Source: RDXT01 sp033765305 (lineage in GTDB: Bacteria > Bacteroidota > Bacteroidia > J057). From it: a DNA stretch of 64,000 nt. Positions within the stretch are counted from its first letter, which is position 1. Each line of letters opens with the position of its first letter. The notes beneath the pieces were generated by a model. That model had not been told where the DNA came from. It saw nothing but the letters and a program-made list of their open reading frames with translations, and did not search any database. Of the stretch, positions 31,973 to 40,138 are shown in pieces. A program made the position numbers and the translations under genes. The stretch covers positions 13,312 to 77,311 of the forward strand of contig JANRID010000036.1 of NCBI GenBank assembly GCA_033765305.1, in the 5' to 3' direction.

Positions 31973-33889
31973 TCAGAAAGCCGCCTGGCGCAGCGCCGTG
32001 CGGCCGATGGGCACAAGCCGCTGCTCCTCCCGCCGCCCGGTGGCGGGCTGCTCCAGCTCCACGCGCAGGGCGCCTGCTTCGCGGCTGATCCGCCCGCCGG
32101 GCACGTAGCGCCAGGGGGAAAAATCGCTGCGGGGATAGCTCCAGTCCTGAAAGCCAGGCTGATAGATCCTGCCCCCCTCCGGAACGGACTCGATCGGCAG
32201 AGCATACAGCAGCGGGCCGCAGCGGAAGTAGTGCTGATCGCCTCCCTGCACCTCCACCTCCGGCTGGGCTGAAAAACGGAGCACCAGGCTGTCCTCCTCC
32301 GCAAATTCCCGGCTGAAGACCAGGAAGCCGGATTCCTCCCGCCAGGCTTCGCTCGCCTCCAGCTCCCGCGCCCAGGCCGGCCGGCGGATTTTCAGGGTCA
32401 GCCGCCCCCGCCCGGGCTGGGATACGCGGTAGCGGAGCTGCAAATCATGCGGATAATCCGTCTCGCAGCGGATCCGGAGCATGCCGCCGTCGGCGGGTAT
32501 CCGCAGCTCGCTGGGGCCGAGCAGGGCCTGGACCAGCGCATCGCCCTGGCGCATCCAGGCCATCTGGAGGAAGTAGGGCGCTATGCGGCCCGCATTGGGC
32601 GCGCAGCACACCGCAACATCCTGATGAACAGGCGAATACTTATAGCGCGTCTGCACCCGCCCCGGCTCTGTCTCGCCGTTTTTCGTGCCGGTCATCTCGT
32701 AGGAGTTGTCGGTCTTGAGGTAGGCGATGGCCGGGTGCTCCGGATCGCGCGCGCCCTGGGCAGCATTATAGAAGATGGTTTCGGCCAGGTCGCCGTAGCC
32801 GGCCTCGCCCGAGAGCCGCAGGAGCTGCGCGTAGCTGTCCATCAGCTCGTGGATCGAGCAGTATTCATAGCCGATCTCCGCATCTGCCCGGCGTCCGCCG
32901 ATCCATTCGTCGCCGATGGGGCCGCCGCTGCGGGTGGTCGCCTCGGCAATGCGCGCCAGCATGCGCCGGAGCGCCAGGTCCAGCAGGCTGTCCCCGCTGG
33001 CATAGGCGGCCAGGGCCAGGGGGCGCAGGTGCTCGTAGGTATGCACGCCGTGCGCCTGCAGGCGGCCCGCCGGGTCGAGGAGGCGGGCGAGCTGGGCATC
33101 GGCCTCGGAGGCGTGATGCTCGGAGAAATTCCGGTAGAGAAAGACGGCGTAGTCGAGGTAGCGCCGCTCGCCGGTGCGCTGGTGCAGCCGGTCGAGCACA
33201 TCGGTGAAGGTGAGCCCGTGCGACACCCCGCCGGTGAATCCCGTGCCTGCCTGGAAGGGCTGCGAGGCGCCGGGGGGATAGGCGCGCATCGTTTCCTCCA
33301 CTGCCCGGACGACCGCCTGGAGCACGCGTGCGTCGCCGCGGGCCTCGGCATAGGCCAGCAGCCCCCGCAGCAGGGTGGTTTTGGCCCACAGCTCGCCGTT
33401 TTCGGCCTGGAAGCGGTAGCGCAGCTCCGGGCTGTAGATGCCCAGGTAGCCGTCGGCATCCTGGGTGGCCAGCACGCCCGCCACATACCGGTCGGCGCGG
33501 GCTAGCTCGGCAGGGCTGTCCAGCAGCAGGGCATGGCGCAGGTAGGCATCCCAGCCGTTGGACTGGGTCTCGGAATTCCACCACTGGTACTGCTCGTCGC
33601 CTTCGGCGTCGCCGGACTTGAGGTTGCCGAGGTCGCGGGCGGCGCTGCCGGGGCGGAGGCGGCCCGGCCCGTAGATCGAATCGCCGAAGAGGCCGGGCAC
33701 CAGCGCAGGCAGATGCCCGACGAAGCTGCCGAGGTCGGCCCGCATCTGGGCCTCCAGCCAGCCCAGCGGGCGCACGCTGCCGAAAGGCAGGGCCTCGAAG
33801 GCAGACGGAGCAGCGGGGGCTTGCGGAGCCGCCTGCCGGCATCCGGCAGCGGCGATGATCAGCAGCATCAGCAGGAGGAGGGGTTTCAT
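31973..33889 (-). CDS. Glycoside hydrolase family 127-like (DUF1680) lipoprotein
   Basis: A 638-residue (alpha/alpha)6-barrel enzyme of the beta-L-arabinofuranosidase family. SPII signal ending AAAGC (Cys17). The Zn-site signature of GH127 is present: Glu and Cys in YEYCSIHE and the Cys pair in AVCCAPNAGR. Also typical are NGWDAYLRHALLL and EWIGGRRAD. It therefore probably cleaves L-arabinofuranosyl or related residues outside the inner membrane. Its start overlaps the GH92 stop by four bases (ATGA type), so it is the last gene of the PhyH-isomerase-GH92-GH127 operon. Confidence 0.88.
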   Translation of the reverse strand: MKPLLLLMLLIIAAAGCRQAAPQAPAAPSAFEALPFGSVRPLGWLEAQMRADLGSFVGHLPALVPGLFGDSIYGPGRLRPGSAARDLGNLKSGDAEGDEQYQWWNSETQSNGWDAYLRHALLLDSPAELARADRYVAGVLATQDADGYLGIYSPELRYRFQAENGELWAKTTLLRGLLAYAEARGDARVLQAVVRAVEETMRAYPPGASQPFQAGTGFTGGVSHGLTFTDVLDRLHQRTGERRYLDYAVFLYRNFSEHHASEADAQLARLLDPAGRLQAHGVHTYEHLRPLALAAYASGDSLLDLALRRMLARIAEATTRSGGPIGDEWIGGRRADAEIGYEYCSIHELMDSYAQLLRLSGEAGYGDLAETIFYNAAQGARDPEHPAIAYLKTDNSYEMTGTKNGETEPGRVQTRYKYSPVHQDVAVCCAPNAGRIAPYFLQMAWMRQGDALVQALLGPSELRIPADGGMLRIRCETDYPHDLQLRYRVSQPGRGRLTLKIRRPAWARELEASEAWREESGFLVFSREFAEEDSLVLRFSAQPEVEVQGGDQHYFRCGPLLYALPIESVPEGGRIYQPGFQDWSYPRSDFSPWRYVPGGRISREAGALRVELEQPATGRREEQRLVPIGRTALRQAAF

Positions 33890-36045
33890 TGCGGGGTCAT
33901 GTGAAAGGTGAGGGTTCCGCCCGCGCGCAGGGCGGCATCCGGCAGCACAGGCGAGGTCAGGGGCTGGCCGTTCAGAAAGGCCGTTTTCCAGGTGGCATTT
34001 GCTTCGGAAAAATCGCGGGCTTCGATGACAAAAGGCGGGCTGCCAGGCCGCCGGATGACGATGCGCGCTGCCTGCGGCGCGCCCAGCACAACATCTGCGC
34101 CGCCCCCGTTCACCGGGTAGAAGCCCATGCAGGCAAAGAGGTACCAGGCCGACATCTGCCCGCAGTCGTCGTTGCCGGTCATGCCGTCGGGGCTGGCGCG
34201 GTAAAAGGACTCCACCGCCTGCCGGATCAGGGCGTGCCCCCGCTGCGGCCGGGAGGTAAAGGCGTAGAGGTAGATCACGTGATGGCCCGGCTCATTGCCG
34301 TGGGCATATTGCCCGATCAGGGCTTCCTGGCCTAGAAATTTGTCGGCGGCGGGCGATTCGGTGCTGAAAAAGGCGTCCAGCTTGCGTTCAAAAGCCGCTT
34401 CGCCGCCCAGCAGCCGCTTCAGGCCCGGCACATCCTGCTGGGCGCTGGTCCAGAAGTACTGCCAGGCATTGGCTTCGGTGTAATCGCCGGGGTTGTTCAT
34501 CGGCGACGTAGCTTTCAGGGGATCAAAAGGGCTGCGCCATTGGCCCCGGCTGTCTTTTCCCCTGAAAAATCCCGTCTCCGGATCGAACAGGTGCTGATAA
34601 TAAAACGAACGCCGCCCAAAGCGGGCCGCAGCAGCGCTGTCGCCCAGCAGGGCCGCCATCCGCGCCACGCAGGCATCGTCGAAGCTGCTTTCCAGCGTGC
34701 GCGAGACCGACTCGTTGTCCAGGCTGTCGAAGGGATAATAGCCGAAGCGCTCGTAGAGCTGCCAGTCGGAATTCACGTGGCTGATGCTGGACGTCTCCAC
34801 CATGGCCCGCAGCGCCTCCTGCGCGTCGAAGCCCCGGAAGCCCCGCTCGTACGCCGAAAGCAGCATGGGGATCGCATGGTTGCCGATCATGCAGTAGCTG
34901 TCCTGGCCCCAGGCCGACCAGATGGGCAGGAAGCCAGCGGCGCGGTGGTGCAGCAGCATGGACTGCACCATGGCGTCTATGCGTTCCGGCACGAGCAGTT
35001 GGAGCAGGGGAAACGCCGCCCGGTAGATGTCCCAGTTGGAGAAGGTGGAATAATAGGCTCCGCCGGGCGCTTGCGCCACCGAATCGTCGGCGCCCCGGTA
35101 GCGCCCGTCCGCATCGGCGATGTTGGAGGGCTGGAGCAGCAGGTGGTACAGCGCCGTGTAAAACAGCGTGCGCCTGGCAGGCGGAGCCTCCAGCTCCACC
35201 CGCGAAAGGTAGCGGTTCCATGCGGCGCGGGCCTGCCGGCGCTGGCGCTCGAAGTCCCAGCCGGGCAGCTCGGCCCGCAGGTTTTGTTCCGCCCCTTCCA
35301 CCGAAACCGCCGAGAGCGCCACCTTGACCTGCAGGCGCCGCTCCGCTCCCAGCGGGAAGCGCAGCATCAGCCTGGGAGCCTTGTCGCGGGGGCCGGGGGC
35401 CAGGGTGTCGCAGCCCTGCCAGGCCCGGTCAAATTCGATCACAAAAAAATAGCGCCGCTCCACCCAGTTGCGCGTGCGGCAGAAGCCCGAGATGCGGCCT
35501 CCCGGCACCAGCTCCACCTGGCTTTCCAGCACCAGGCTGTCCGTGATGAAGCGCAGGCCGTGCTGCAGGCTGACCAGCAGGCGGGCGTCCTGCTCCGGAA
35601 AGGTATAGCGGTGGAAGGCCACCCGCTCGGAGCAGGTGAGCTCGACGCCGACGCTGTCTTGCTTCTGTACGGCATAATACCCCGGCTCCGCCCGCTCCGA
35701 CGGCTTGACATAGCGGAAAGAAGCCTCCGGCCGGGCTGCCGCAGCCAGGGGCATCAGCAGCACGTCGCCCATCTCATTGATGCCCGTGCCGCTGAAGCGG
35801 GTCTGGGAGAAGCCGAGCAGCACGCTGTCGCGGTACTGGTAGCCGCTCGTGTAGTCCCAGCCCTGGTCGCGGTTGTCGGGGCCGGGCTGCACCATGCCGA
35901 AGGGCATCGACGGGCCGGGGAAGGTGTGCCCGGTGCCGTCGGTCCCGATGAAGGGATTGACGTAGCGGGCATAGTCTTCCTGCGGAGCGGCCTGCCGGCA
36001 TCCGGCCAGGCAGCACGCGGTGAAGAGGGCGAAGCAGATGCGCAT
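33886..36045 (-). CDS. Glycoside hydrolase family 92 alpha-mannosidase, lipoprotein
   Basis: Calcium-dependent exo-alpha-mannosidase, 719 residues, usual GH92 length. SPII signal ending CCLAGC (Cys16). The N-terminal beta domain begins YVNPFIGTDGTGHTFPGPSM; the catalytic barrel shows IWSAWGQDSYCMIGNHAIPML and GNDDCGQMSAWYLFACMGFYPV, containing conserved acidic residues. It acts on mannose-linked glycans at the cell surface or in the periplasm. Overlaps the next gene by four bases, and starts one base before the stop of the isomerase gene (gap 36046), so coupling is tight. Confidence 0.95.
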   Translation of the reverse strand: MRICFALFTACCLAGCRQAAPQEDYARYVNPFIGTDGTGHTFPGPSMPFGMVQPGPDNRDQGWDYTSGYQYRDSVLLGFSQTRFSGTGINEMGDVLLMPLAAAARPEASFRYVKPSERAEPGYYAVQKQDSVGVELTCSERVAFHRYTFPEQDARLLVSLQHGLRFITDSLVLESQVELVPGGRISGFCRTRNWVERRYFFVIEFDRAWQGCDTLAPGPRDKAPRLMLRFPLGAERRLQVKVALSAVSVEGAEQNLRAELPGWDFERQRRQARAAWNRYLSRVELEAPPARRTLFYTALYHLLLQPSNIADADGRYRGADDSVAQAPGGAYYSTFSNWDIYRAAFPLLQLLVPERIDAMVQSMLLHHRAAGFLPIWSAWGQDSYCMIGNHAIPMLLSAYERGFRGFDAQEALRAMVETSSISHVNSDWQLYERFGYYPFDSLDNESVSRTLESSFDDACVARMAALLGDSAAAARFGRRSFYYQHLFDPETGFFRGKDSRGQWRSPFDPLKATSPMNNPGDYTEANAWQYFWTSAQQDVPGLKRLLGGEAAFERKLDAFFSTESPAADKFLGQEALIGQYAHGNEPGHHVIYLYAFTSRPQRGHALIRQAVESFYRASPDGMTGNDDCGQMSAWYLFACMGFYPVNGGGADVVLGAPQAARIVIRRPGSPPFVIEARDFSEANATWKTAFLNGQPLTSPVLPDAALRAGGTLTFHMTPQ

Positions 36046-36046
36046 G

Positions 36047-36889
36047 TCAGGCAGGATTGGGGGTGAGCAGCTCCCGCAGATGCCGCATCATGCGGGCATT
36101 GATGGCCCAGGCGTCGCCGATGGGCTGGCGGGTGAAGGGAAGCGCCGGCATGTAGGGCGCCGGGCCGCATTCAGGGGTGAGGGTAACGGCGGCTTTGCCC
36201 GCTTCGGCCTGCATCCGGACCAGCGCCTGCCACCACTGCCCGAAGCGCTGGAGGTGGCCCTCCCACTCGGGCGCGAAGGGGTCGGCCACCTGCGGGGCCT
36301 GCGCGCAGCCCACGCGGGCGTGCAGGTGCGCCACCCGTGGGGCGATCTGCGCCAGCACGTCCTCCTGCCCTTCCAGCAGGCTCTCCGACACCACGCAGAA
36401 ATGGCTGTAGTCCGCCGCCAGCTCCAGGCCCGGATCGCGGGCCAGGTAGGGCAGCAGCGCGGGCGCGTGGAAGGAAAAGCGGCCCCGGTGGGTTTCATGC
36501 ACGACCCGGATGCCGCTTTCCTCCGCAGCCTGCCGGCAGAGATCCAGGCAGCGGCAGTTGTCTTCGAAGGAGAAGTAATCCTTGCCCGAATGGGCATTGA
36601 TGAAGTCGGGGCCGATGCTGGCCGCCTCCTCCAGCCGCCCGCGCACGCGGCGCAGGAAGGCATCCAGCCCCTCGCCCGGCAGCGGGTCCACGATGCACTG
36701 CGACACCAGCACCCAGGGCCGCTCCCGGCGGAGGGCCGCCAGCTCGCGGCGCAAGTCCCTGACAAACAGCGGGTCAGGCGGCAGGTTGATCTCGATGCCG
36801 TCGTAGCCTTCGGCCAGCGCCTTGCCGAGAAAGGCAGCTGCGGGCAGCGATTCCTGGCCCCAGTGCGGACAGAGGACGTGCAGCTTCAT
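36047..36889 (-). CDS. Sugar phosphate isomerase/epimerase-like TIM-barrel protein
   Basis: A 280-residue xylose-isomerase-like TIM barrel (AP endonuclease family 2 fold). ATG at 36889 gives MKLHVLCPHWGQE. Metal-ligand-like segments are EGYDGIEINLP, INAHSGKDYFSFED, VVHETHRGRFSF (Glu, His) and ADYSHFCVVSE (Asp, His), ending TLTPECGPAPYMP. No signal peptide, so cytosolic. The start overlaps the PhyH stop by four bases (ATGA). It probably handles a sugar or sugar acid released by the two glycosidases; the exact reaction is unknown. Confidence 0.85.
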   Translation of the reverse strand: MKLHVLCPHWGQESLPAAAFLGKALAEGYDGIEINLPPDPLFVRDLRRELAALRRERPWVLVSQCIVDPLPGEGLDAFLRRVRGRLEEAASIGPDFINAHSGKDYFSFEDNCRCLDLCRQAAEESGIRVVHETHRGRFSFHAPALLPYLARDPGLELAADYSHFCVVSESLLEGQEDVLAQIAPRVAHLHARVGCAQAPQVADPFAPEWEGHLQRFGQWWQALVRMQAEAGKAAVTLTPECGPAPYMPALPFTRQPIGDAWAINARMMRHLRELLTPNPA

Positions 36890-37716
36890 GGCTGGGCGTA
36901 GAGCAGGGGGTTCAGCGGCGTATCGATCACCTCGCCCACGCGGGCGCCCGGGCACCAGCGGTCACGGTCGTGGGCCTGGTTCTCATTTTCGGGGTCCTTG
37001 AGGCGCATGTCGGCGTCCATGTAGATGACGGTCATCACCTTGCGCATCGCATCCGAGCGGTTGGCGCCCGCCCGGTGGAAGACCCAGCCGGAGTGGAAGC
37101 TCACCTCCCCGGCGGCAAAGGGCTCGATGACCCTCGGAAAATCCGTCACCCGCAGGCGGCGCTCAATGGCGGCCTCGCTGCTGTCGGAAATGCTCAGCTC
37201 CCGCCCTTCGACCACCACATGGCTGCCCGCGCTGAATTCGAGCGGGCCCATTTCCAGCGGCGTGGCCTGCAAGGGCATCCAGGCCGTCACGGTTTTGTCG
37301 GTTTCGAGCGGCCAGTAGTACTGGTCGGCGTGCCAGGGGGTGATGCCGCCGCCGGGCTCCTTGAACAGCGCCTGGTCGTGGTAGAGGCGGGCGCCGCGGG
37401 TCTGCATGAGGCCGCTGGCGATGCGCGCCAGCCGGGGGCTGAAGACCAGCTCGCGCACGGCCTCGTCTTCCTGCCAGAGGTTGAAGAGCTGGAGGAAGGC
37501 CTTGCCGTAGGTGTCGCGCTGGCCGAGGGGGCGCTCCTCCGTGCTCATGCGGGCGACGCAGGCGCCGATGCGCGCGCTGAAAAAATCCAGCGTTTCCGCA
37601 TTCAGCACGCCGGGGAGCTTGATGAAGCGGTTCCGCTGGTAAAAAGCGGTCTGCTCGGCGCTGAGCGCGTAGGGCTCGCGGAGAAATGCAGCAACAGATG
37701 CAGGAAGCAGTTCCAT
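36886..37716 (-). CDS. Phytanoyl-CoA dioxygenase (PhyH) family protein
   Basis: A 276-residue Fe(II)/2-oxoglutarate-dependent oxygenase. The metal triad is visible as the H-x-D of TPWHADQYYWP and the distal His in HSGWVFHRAGANRS; that segment also has the Arg that would hold 2-oxoglutarate. The ATG at 37716 (MELLPASVAAF) is chosen over upstream ATGs, which run into the divergent promoter. First gene of the operon that contains the isomerase, GH92 and GH127. In such loci PhyH proteins hydroxylate or dealkylate modified sugars or small metabolites; here that is inference. Confidence 0.88.
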   Translation of the reverse strand: MELLPASVAAFLREPYALSAEQTAFYQRNRFIKLPGVLNAETLDFFSARIGACVARMSTEERPLGQRDTYGKAFLQLFNLWQEDEAVRELVFSPRLARIASGLMQTRGARLYHDQALFKEPGGGITPWHADQYYWPLETDKTVTAWMPLQATPLEMGPLEFSAGSHVVVEGRELSISDSSEAAIERRLRVTDFPRVIEPFAAGEVSFHSGWVFHRAGANRSDAMRKVMTVIYMDADMRLKDPENENQAHDRDRWCPGARVGEVIDTPLNPLLYAQP

Positions 37717-37838
37717 CGGGCAGGGGTTTGGGGGCAAAGCTCGGGGCGGCAGGCGGAAAGAAGTGGCGGGATGTTCGGAAAAAAACATCCTATATTGACA
37801 CTGGATTCCTCCCATGCCGCTGCAGACCGCAATCCTGT
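37717..37838. promoter_or_regulatory. Divergent control region between phyH-type operon and araC
   Basis: 122 bases between divergent starts. TATATTGA at 37791-37798 is a possible forward -7 box for the araC gene. The AraC product probably binds here to control the glycosidase operon. No clear direct repeat was found by eye. Confidence 0.4.
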
Positions 37839-38687
37839 ATGAAACCGCAGTTCGAGTCCCTGTTCCATGTGGCAGATGCGCACCACTACCACCGCTTCGA
37901 GCTTCGGACCGGGGGCTTCCCCCTGTTCTGGCACTACCATCCGGAGTACGAGCTGACGCTGATTCTGTCGGGGCAGGGCCGGCGCCTCGCGGGCGACGGC
38001 AGCGAGCCCTTCGGGCCGGGCGACTGGGTGCTGCTGGGGCCGGACCTGCCGCACTGCTGGGTGAGCGGGGAGCCGGACGGCAGCGAGCAGCGGGCGCAGG
38101 TGCTGCAGTTTTCAGCAGACTGGGTGCGGCGGATCTTCCCGCGCCCGGAGTTTCAGGGCATCCACGAGCTGCTGGCCCGCTCGGCGGGCGGGCTGGTCTT
38201 TGCGCCGCCGGATGCGGAGGACCGGGCGCTCATGGCGGCGGCCTGCCAGGCGCCGGGGGCGGAGGGCCTGCTGGCGCTCATGCAGGTGCTGCACCGGCTG
38301 TCGCAGCGCGGGGCGCGGGCGCTCACGCAGGGGCATCCGGTGCCGGCCTTGCGGGGCCTGGCCCAGGAGCGGCTGCAGCAGGTGCTGCGCTACGTGCAGG
38401 AAGCGCCCGAAAGCGCCAGCCTGGCCGCCGCCGCCAGCCGTGTCAGCCTGTCGAAAAGCGCGTTCTGCCAGTTTTTCAAGCGGGCCATGGGCCGCCCCTT
38501 CAGCAGCTACGTCAGCGAAGTGCGCGTAGCGCGGGCTGCCGCCCTGCTGATCCAGACCAGCCTGCCCATCCACCAGGTAGCGGCCCAGGCAGGCTTCGGC
38601 AGCCTCGCCTACTTCAACCGCGTCTTCCTCCGCACCAAAGGCATCCAGCCCCTGCGCTTCCGCCAGGCCGGAGCGATTGGGCGGTGA
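37839..38687 (+). CDS. AraC-family transcriptional regulator of the glycosidase operon
   Basis: A 282-residue AraC/XylS protein with an N-terminal cupin domain (FWHYHPEYELTLILSGQGRRLAGD, about 27-50, then GPGDWVLLGPDLPHCW) of the rhamnose/arabinose-sensing type, and a C-terminal double HTH (LAAAASRVSLSKSAFCQFFKRAMGRPF and IHQVAAQAGFGSLAYFNRVFLRTKG). Divergent position to PhyH-isomerase-GH92-GH127 makes it the likely regulator. The last six codons and the stop are also the left end of the type 1 repeat copy A, duplicated at 39851. Confidence 0.9.
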   Translation: MKPQFESLFHVADAHHYHRFELRTGGFPLFWHYHPEYELTLILSGQGRRLAGDGSEPFGPGDWVLLGPDLPHCWVSGEPDGSEQRAQVLQFSADWVRRIFPRPEFQGIHELLARSAGGLVFAPPDAEDRALMAAACQAPGAEGLLALMQVLHRLSQRGARALTQGHPVPALRGLAQERLQQVLRYVQEAPESASLAAAASRVSLSKSAFCQFFKRAMGRPFSSYVSEVRVARAAALLIQTSLPIHQVAAQAGFGSLAYFNRVFLRTKGIQPLRFRQAGAIGR

Positions 38688-38875
38688 GGGGTATTGACTT
38701 TTTGGCGGGAGCTGTGTAGGTTAGCGGGGGAGTTCTTTGGGGGAGGCGCTCTGCGCGGGGTTGTGGGCTGCGGCAATACACCCGACATGCGCGAGGTTGA
38801 CGCGTGTTTGTTGCGTACAGGGGAAATATGGACGTGTGTCAGGGGTGTGGTGAGGGTTGCGGCAATGCAGATGTT
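38670..38875 (+). repeat. Type 1 promoter repeat, copy A (206 bp)
   Basis: Direct repeat partner of 39851-40053, over 90 percent identical by eye. Contains TTGACTTTTTGG (TTG 38694-38696), 20-base spacer, TAGGTTAG (38717-38724), then GTTCTTTGG at the predicted transcript start and a conserved ~145-base leader ending GCGGCAATGCAGATGTT. It begins inside the araC 3' end. Confidence 0.85.
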
Positions 38876-39011
38876 CCATGCAAGAGCCGCGCCGAACAGA
38901 AATCTTCGCGCAAGCCCTGGGCATCCTTCACGGAACAAAAGTTTTTGCGTACATTGCTGGAGCAACGGCGCAAAGCCTTGACCCGTTAGATGCTATAAAA
39001 AAGAAAGAAAA
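38688..39011. other. Intergenic region before the PIN gene
   Basis: 324 bases holding the rest of type 1 copy A, then a type 2-like module (38927-38957) embedded in an imperfect dyad TTTGCG...TTGCT/AGCAA...CGCAAA (38944-38975), and finally GTTAGATGC (38985-38993), the proposed left boundary of the cassette. No gene seen. Confidence 0.6.
38927..38957 (+). promoter_or_regulatory. Type 2 promoter module (copy 4)
   Basis: TTC in the -33 position (38927-38929), 20 bases, TACATTGC (38950-38957), context CACGGAACAAAAG and TTTTTGCGTACATTGCTGG. Nearest promoter to the PIN gene, ~55 bases upstream. Confidence 0.5.
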
Positions 39012-39839
39012 TTGATATTAGACACTCAAATAATTTCTTATTACTTTTCAGGATACTGGGAAGCAAAAGAGGCAATGAATGCGGAAATATCTTCGGTTAC
39101 CGCAAGTGAATTTTTGTTATTTCATACTCGTGAAAATAACAGCGTAGATTATTATGTACTTGACCCTGAAAGATACATTGAAGAAATGGTGGAGATGTTG
39201 ATGCTTGAACATGCAAAAAATCCCAAATGGGCTAAATTGGGAAGAAGAAGAACTGACAGTCTAATCATTGATTTTTCAAAAGATTTTCCCCCATATCGAT
39301 TATATGGCAACAAAGCAATAACATCAATAATTAATAACCAAAAAATAAAAATATTCAAAGCCAGTATTGCACACTTGAAAAAGGAAAGACAAAAGATGTT
39401 ATCTCGTAAAATAGAATTTCTCTTCGACTATGAAATAAAGTGTCATGGAATAGACGAGAGCGTTTGTAATATTGGTATGGACTTATTTGAAAAATTTCAA
39501 TCAAACATTTCTCCAAAAAACAACATTAAGAATACAATAAATGATATTTTGATTTTAGCAACATCAGCTAATATGAAACAATCGCTTGTCACCCAAGACA
39601 AAGTTCTTGGAAGGTTTGCGTCCGAAGTTTATAATGGAAAAATAGAAGACTATAAAACTGAAATAATGATTGATTTTCCTTCAGATGAATCCAAAATAGA
39701 AAGAAAAAACAAGGAAAGTAAAGGTTATGTAAATCGGGGTTGGTCGTACTCATTTAAAAAAGGAAAATTGTAATGCATCTAACACCAGCTACCTGTCCAT
39801 GCTCCTAATCGTCGCACAGCAGGTAGCCACACGTTATGC
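38985..39839 (+). mobile_element. Integron-cassette-like unit carrying the PIN gene
   Basis: GTTAGATGC (38985-38993) at the left is the exact reverse complement of GCATCTAAC (39775-39783), which directly follows the gene. The latter opens an imperfect palindrome with arms GCTACCTG (39788-39795) and CAGGTAGC (39820-39827) that closes with GTTATGC (39833-39839). This matches the layout of a gene cassette: TTRRRY start, one gene, attC with RYYYAAC and GTT ends. GTTATGC deviates at one R position. No integrase is in the window, so mobility is unproven. Confidence 0.5.
39012..39773 (+). CDS. PIN-domain-like nuclease, low-GC
   Basis: A 253-residue protein with a PIN-type acidic pattern: Asp4 in ILDTQIISYYF, Glu in SSVTASEFLLF, and Asp pair in NDILILATSANMKQSLVTQDKVLG (about 187-210). 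These residues would bind Mg/Mn for RNA cleavage. No ATG opens the frame; TTG at 39012 fits because PIN domains begin with (L)LDTxIIS. There is a ~100-residue insertion between the first and last motifs and a basic C-terminal tail. AT-rich coding sequence, unlike the flanking GC-rich genes: recently acquired. No antitoxin gene accompanies it. Lies between two copies of the type 1 repeat. Confidence 0.65.
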   Translation: MILDTQIISYYFSGYWEAKEAMNAEISSVTASEFLLFHTRENNSVDYYVLDPERYIEEMVEMLMLEHAKNPKWAKLGRRRTDSLIIDFSKDFPPYRLYGNKAITSIINNQKIKIFKASIAHLKKERQKMLSRKIEFLFDYEIKCHGIDESVCNIGMDLFEKFQSNISPKNNIKNTINDILILATSANMKQSLVTQDKVLGRFASEVYNGKIEDYKTEIMIDFPSDESKIERKNKESKGYVNRGWSYSFKKGKL

Positions 39840-40138
39840 AACATTAAAAAGGAGCGATTGGGCGGTGAGGGGTATTGACTTTTTGGCGGGAGCTGTGTAG
39901 GTTGGCAGGGAGTTCTTTGGGGGGCGCTCCGCACGGGGTTTTGGGCTGCGGCAATACACCCGACATGCGCGAGGTTGACGCGTGTTTCTTGCGCACAGGG
40001 GAAATATGGACGTGTGTTAGGGGTGTGTTGAGGGTTGCGGTAATACAGATGTTGGCGGTAATGCTATTGGAACAGTGCTAACTTTAAACTTTAGGACAGA
40101 CAATAGATTTTTTTGACTTCACAATCGATAAAGACAAA
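39774..40138. other. Intergenic region: attC-like palindrome and type 1 copy B
   Basis: 365 bases. Contains the attC-like palindrome (39775-39839), type 1 repeat copy B (39851-40053) and an AT-rich leader with TAACTTTA (40079-40086), a second possible -7 box nearer to the ATPase gene. No coding frame. Confidence 0.65.
39851..40053 (+). repeat. Type 1 promoter repeat, copy B (203 bp)
   Basis: Second copy of 38670-38875, including the last six codons and stop of the araC gene out of context. TTG 39875-39877, 20 bases, TAGGTTGG 39898-39905. It supplies a promoter to the AAA-DUF4435 gene. Confidence 0.85.

Noticed and set aside
36020..36901. 293-codon plus-strand frame
   Set aside because: Antisense of the TIM-barrel isomerase gene in the operon; His/Arg/Gln-rich shadow composition.
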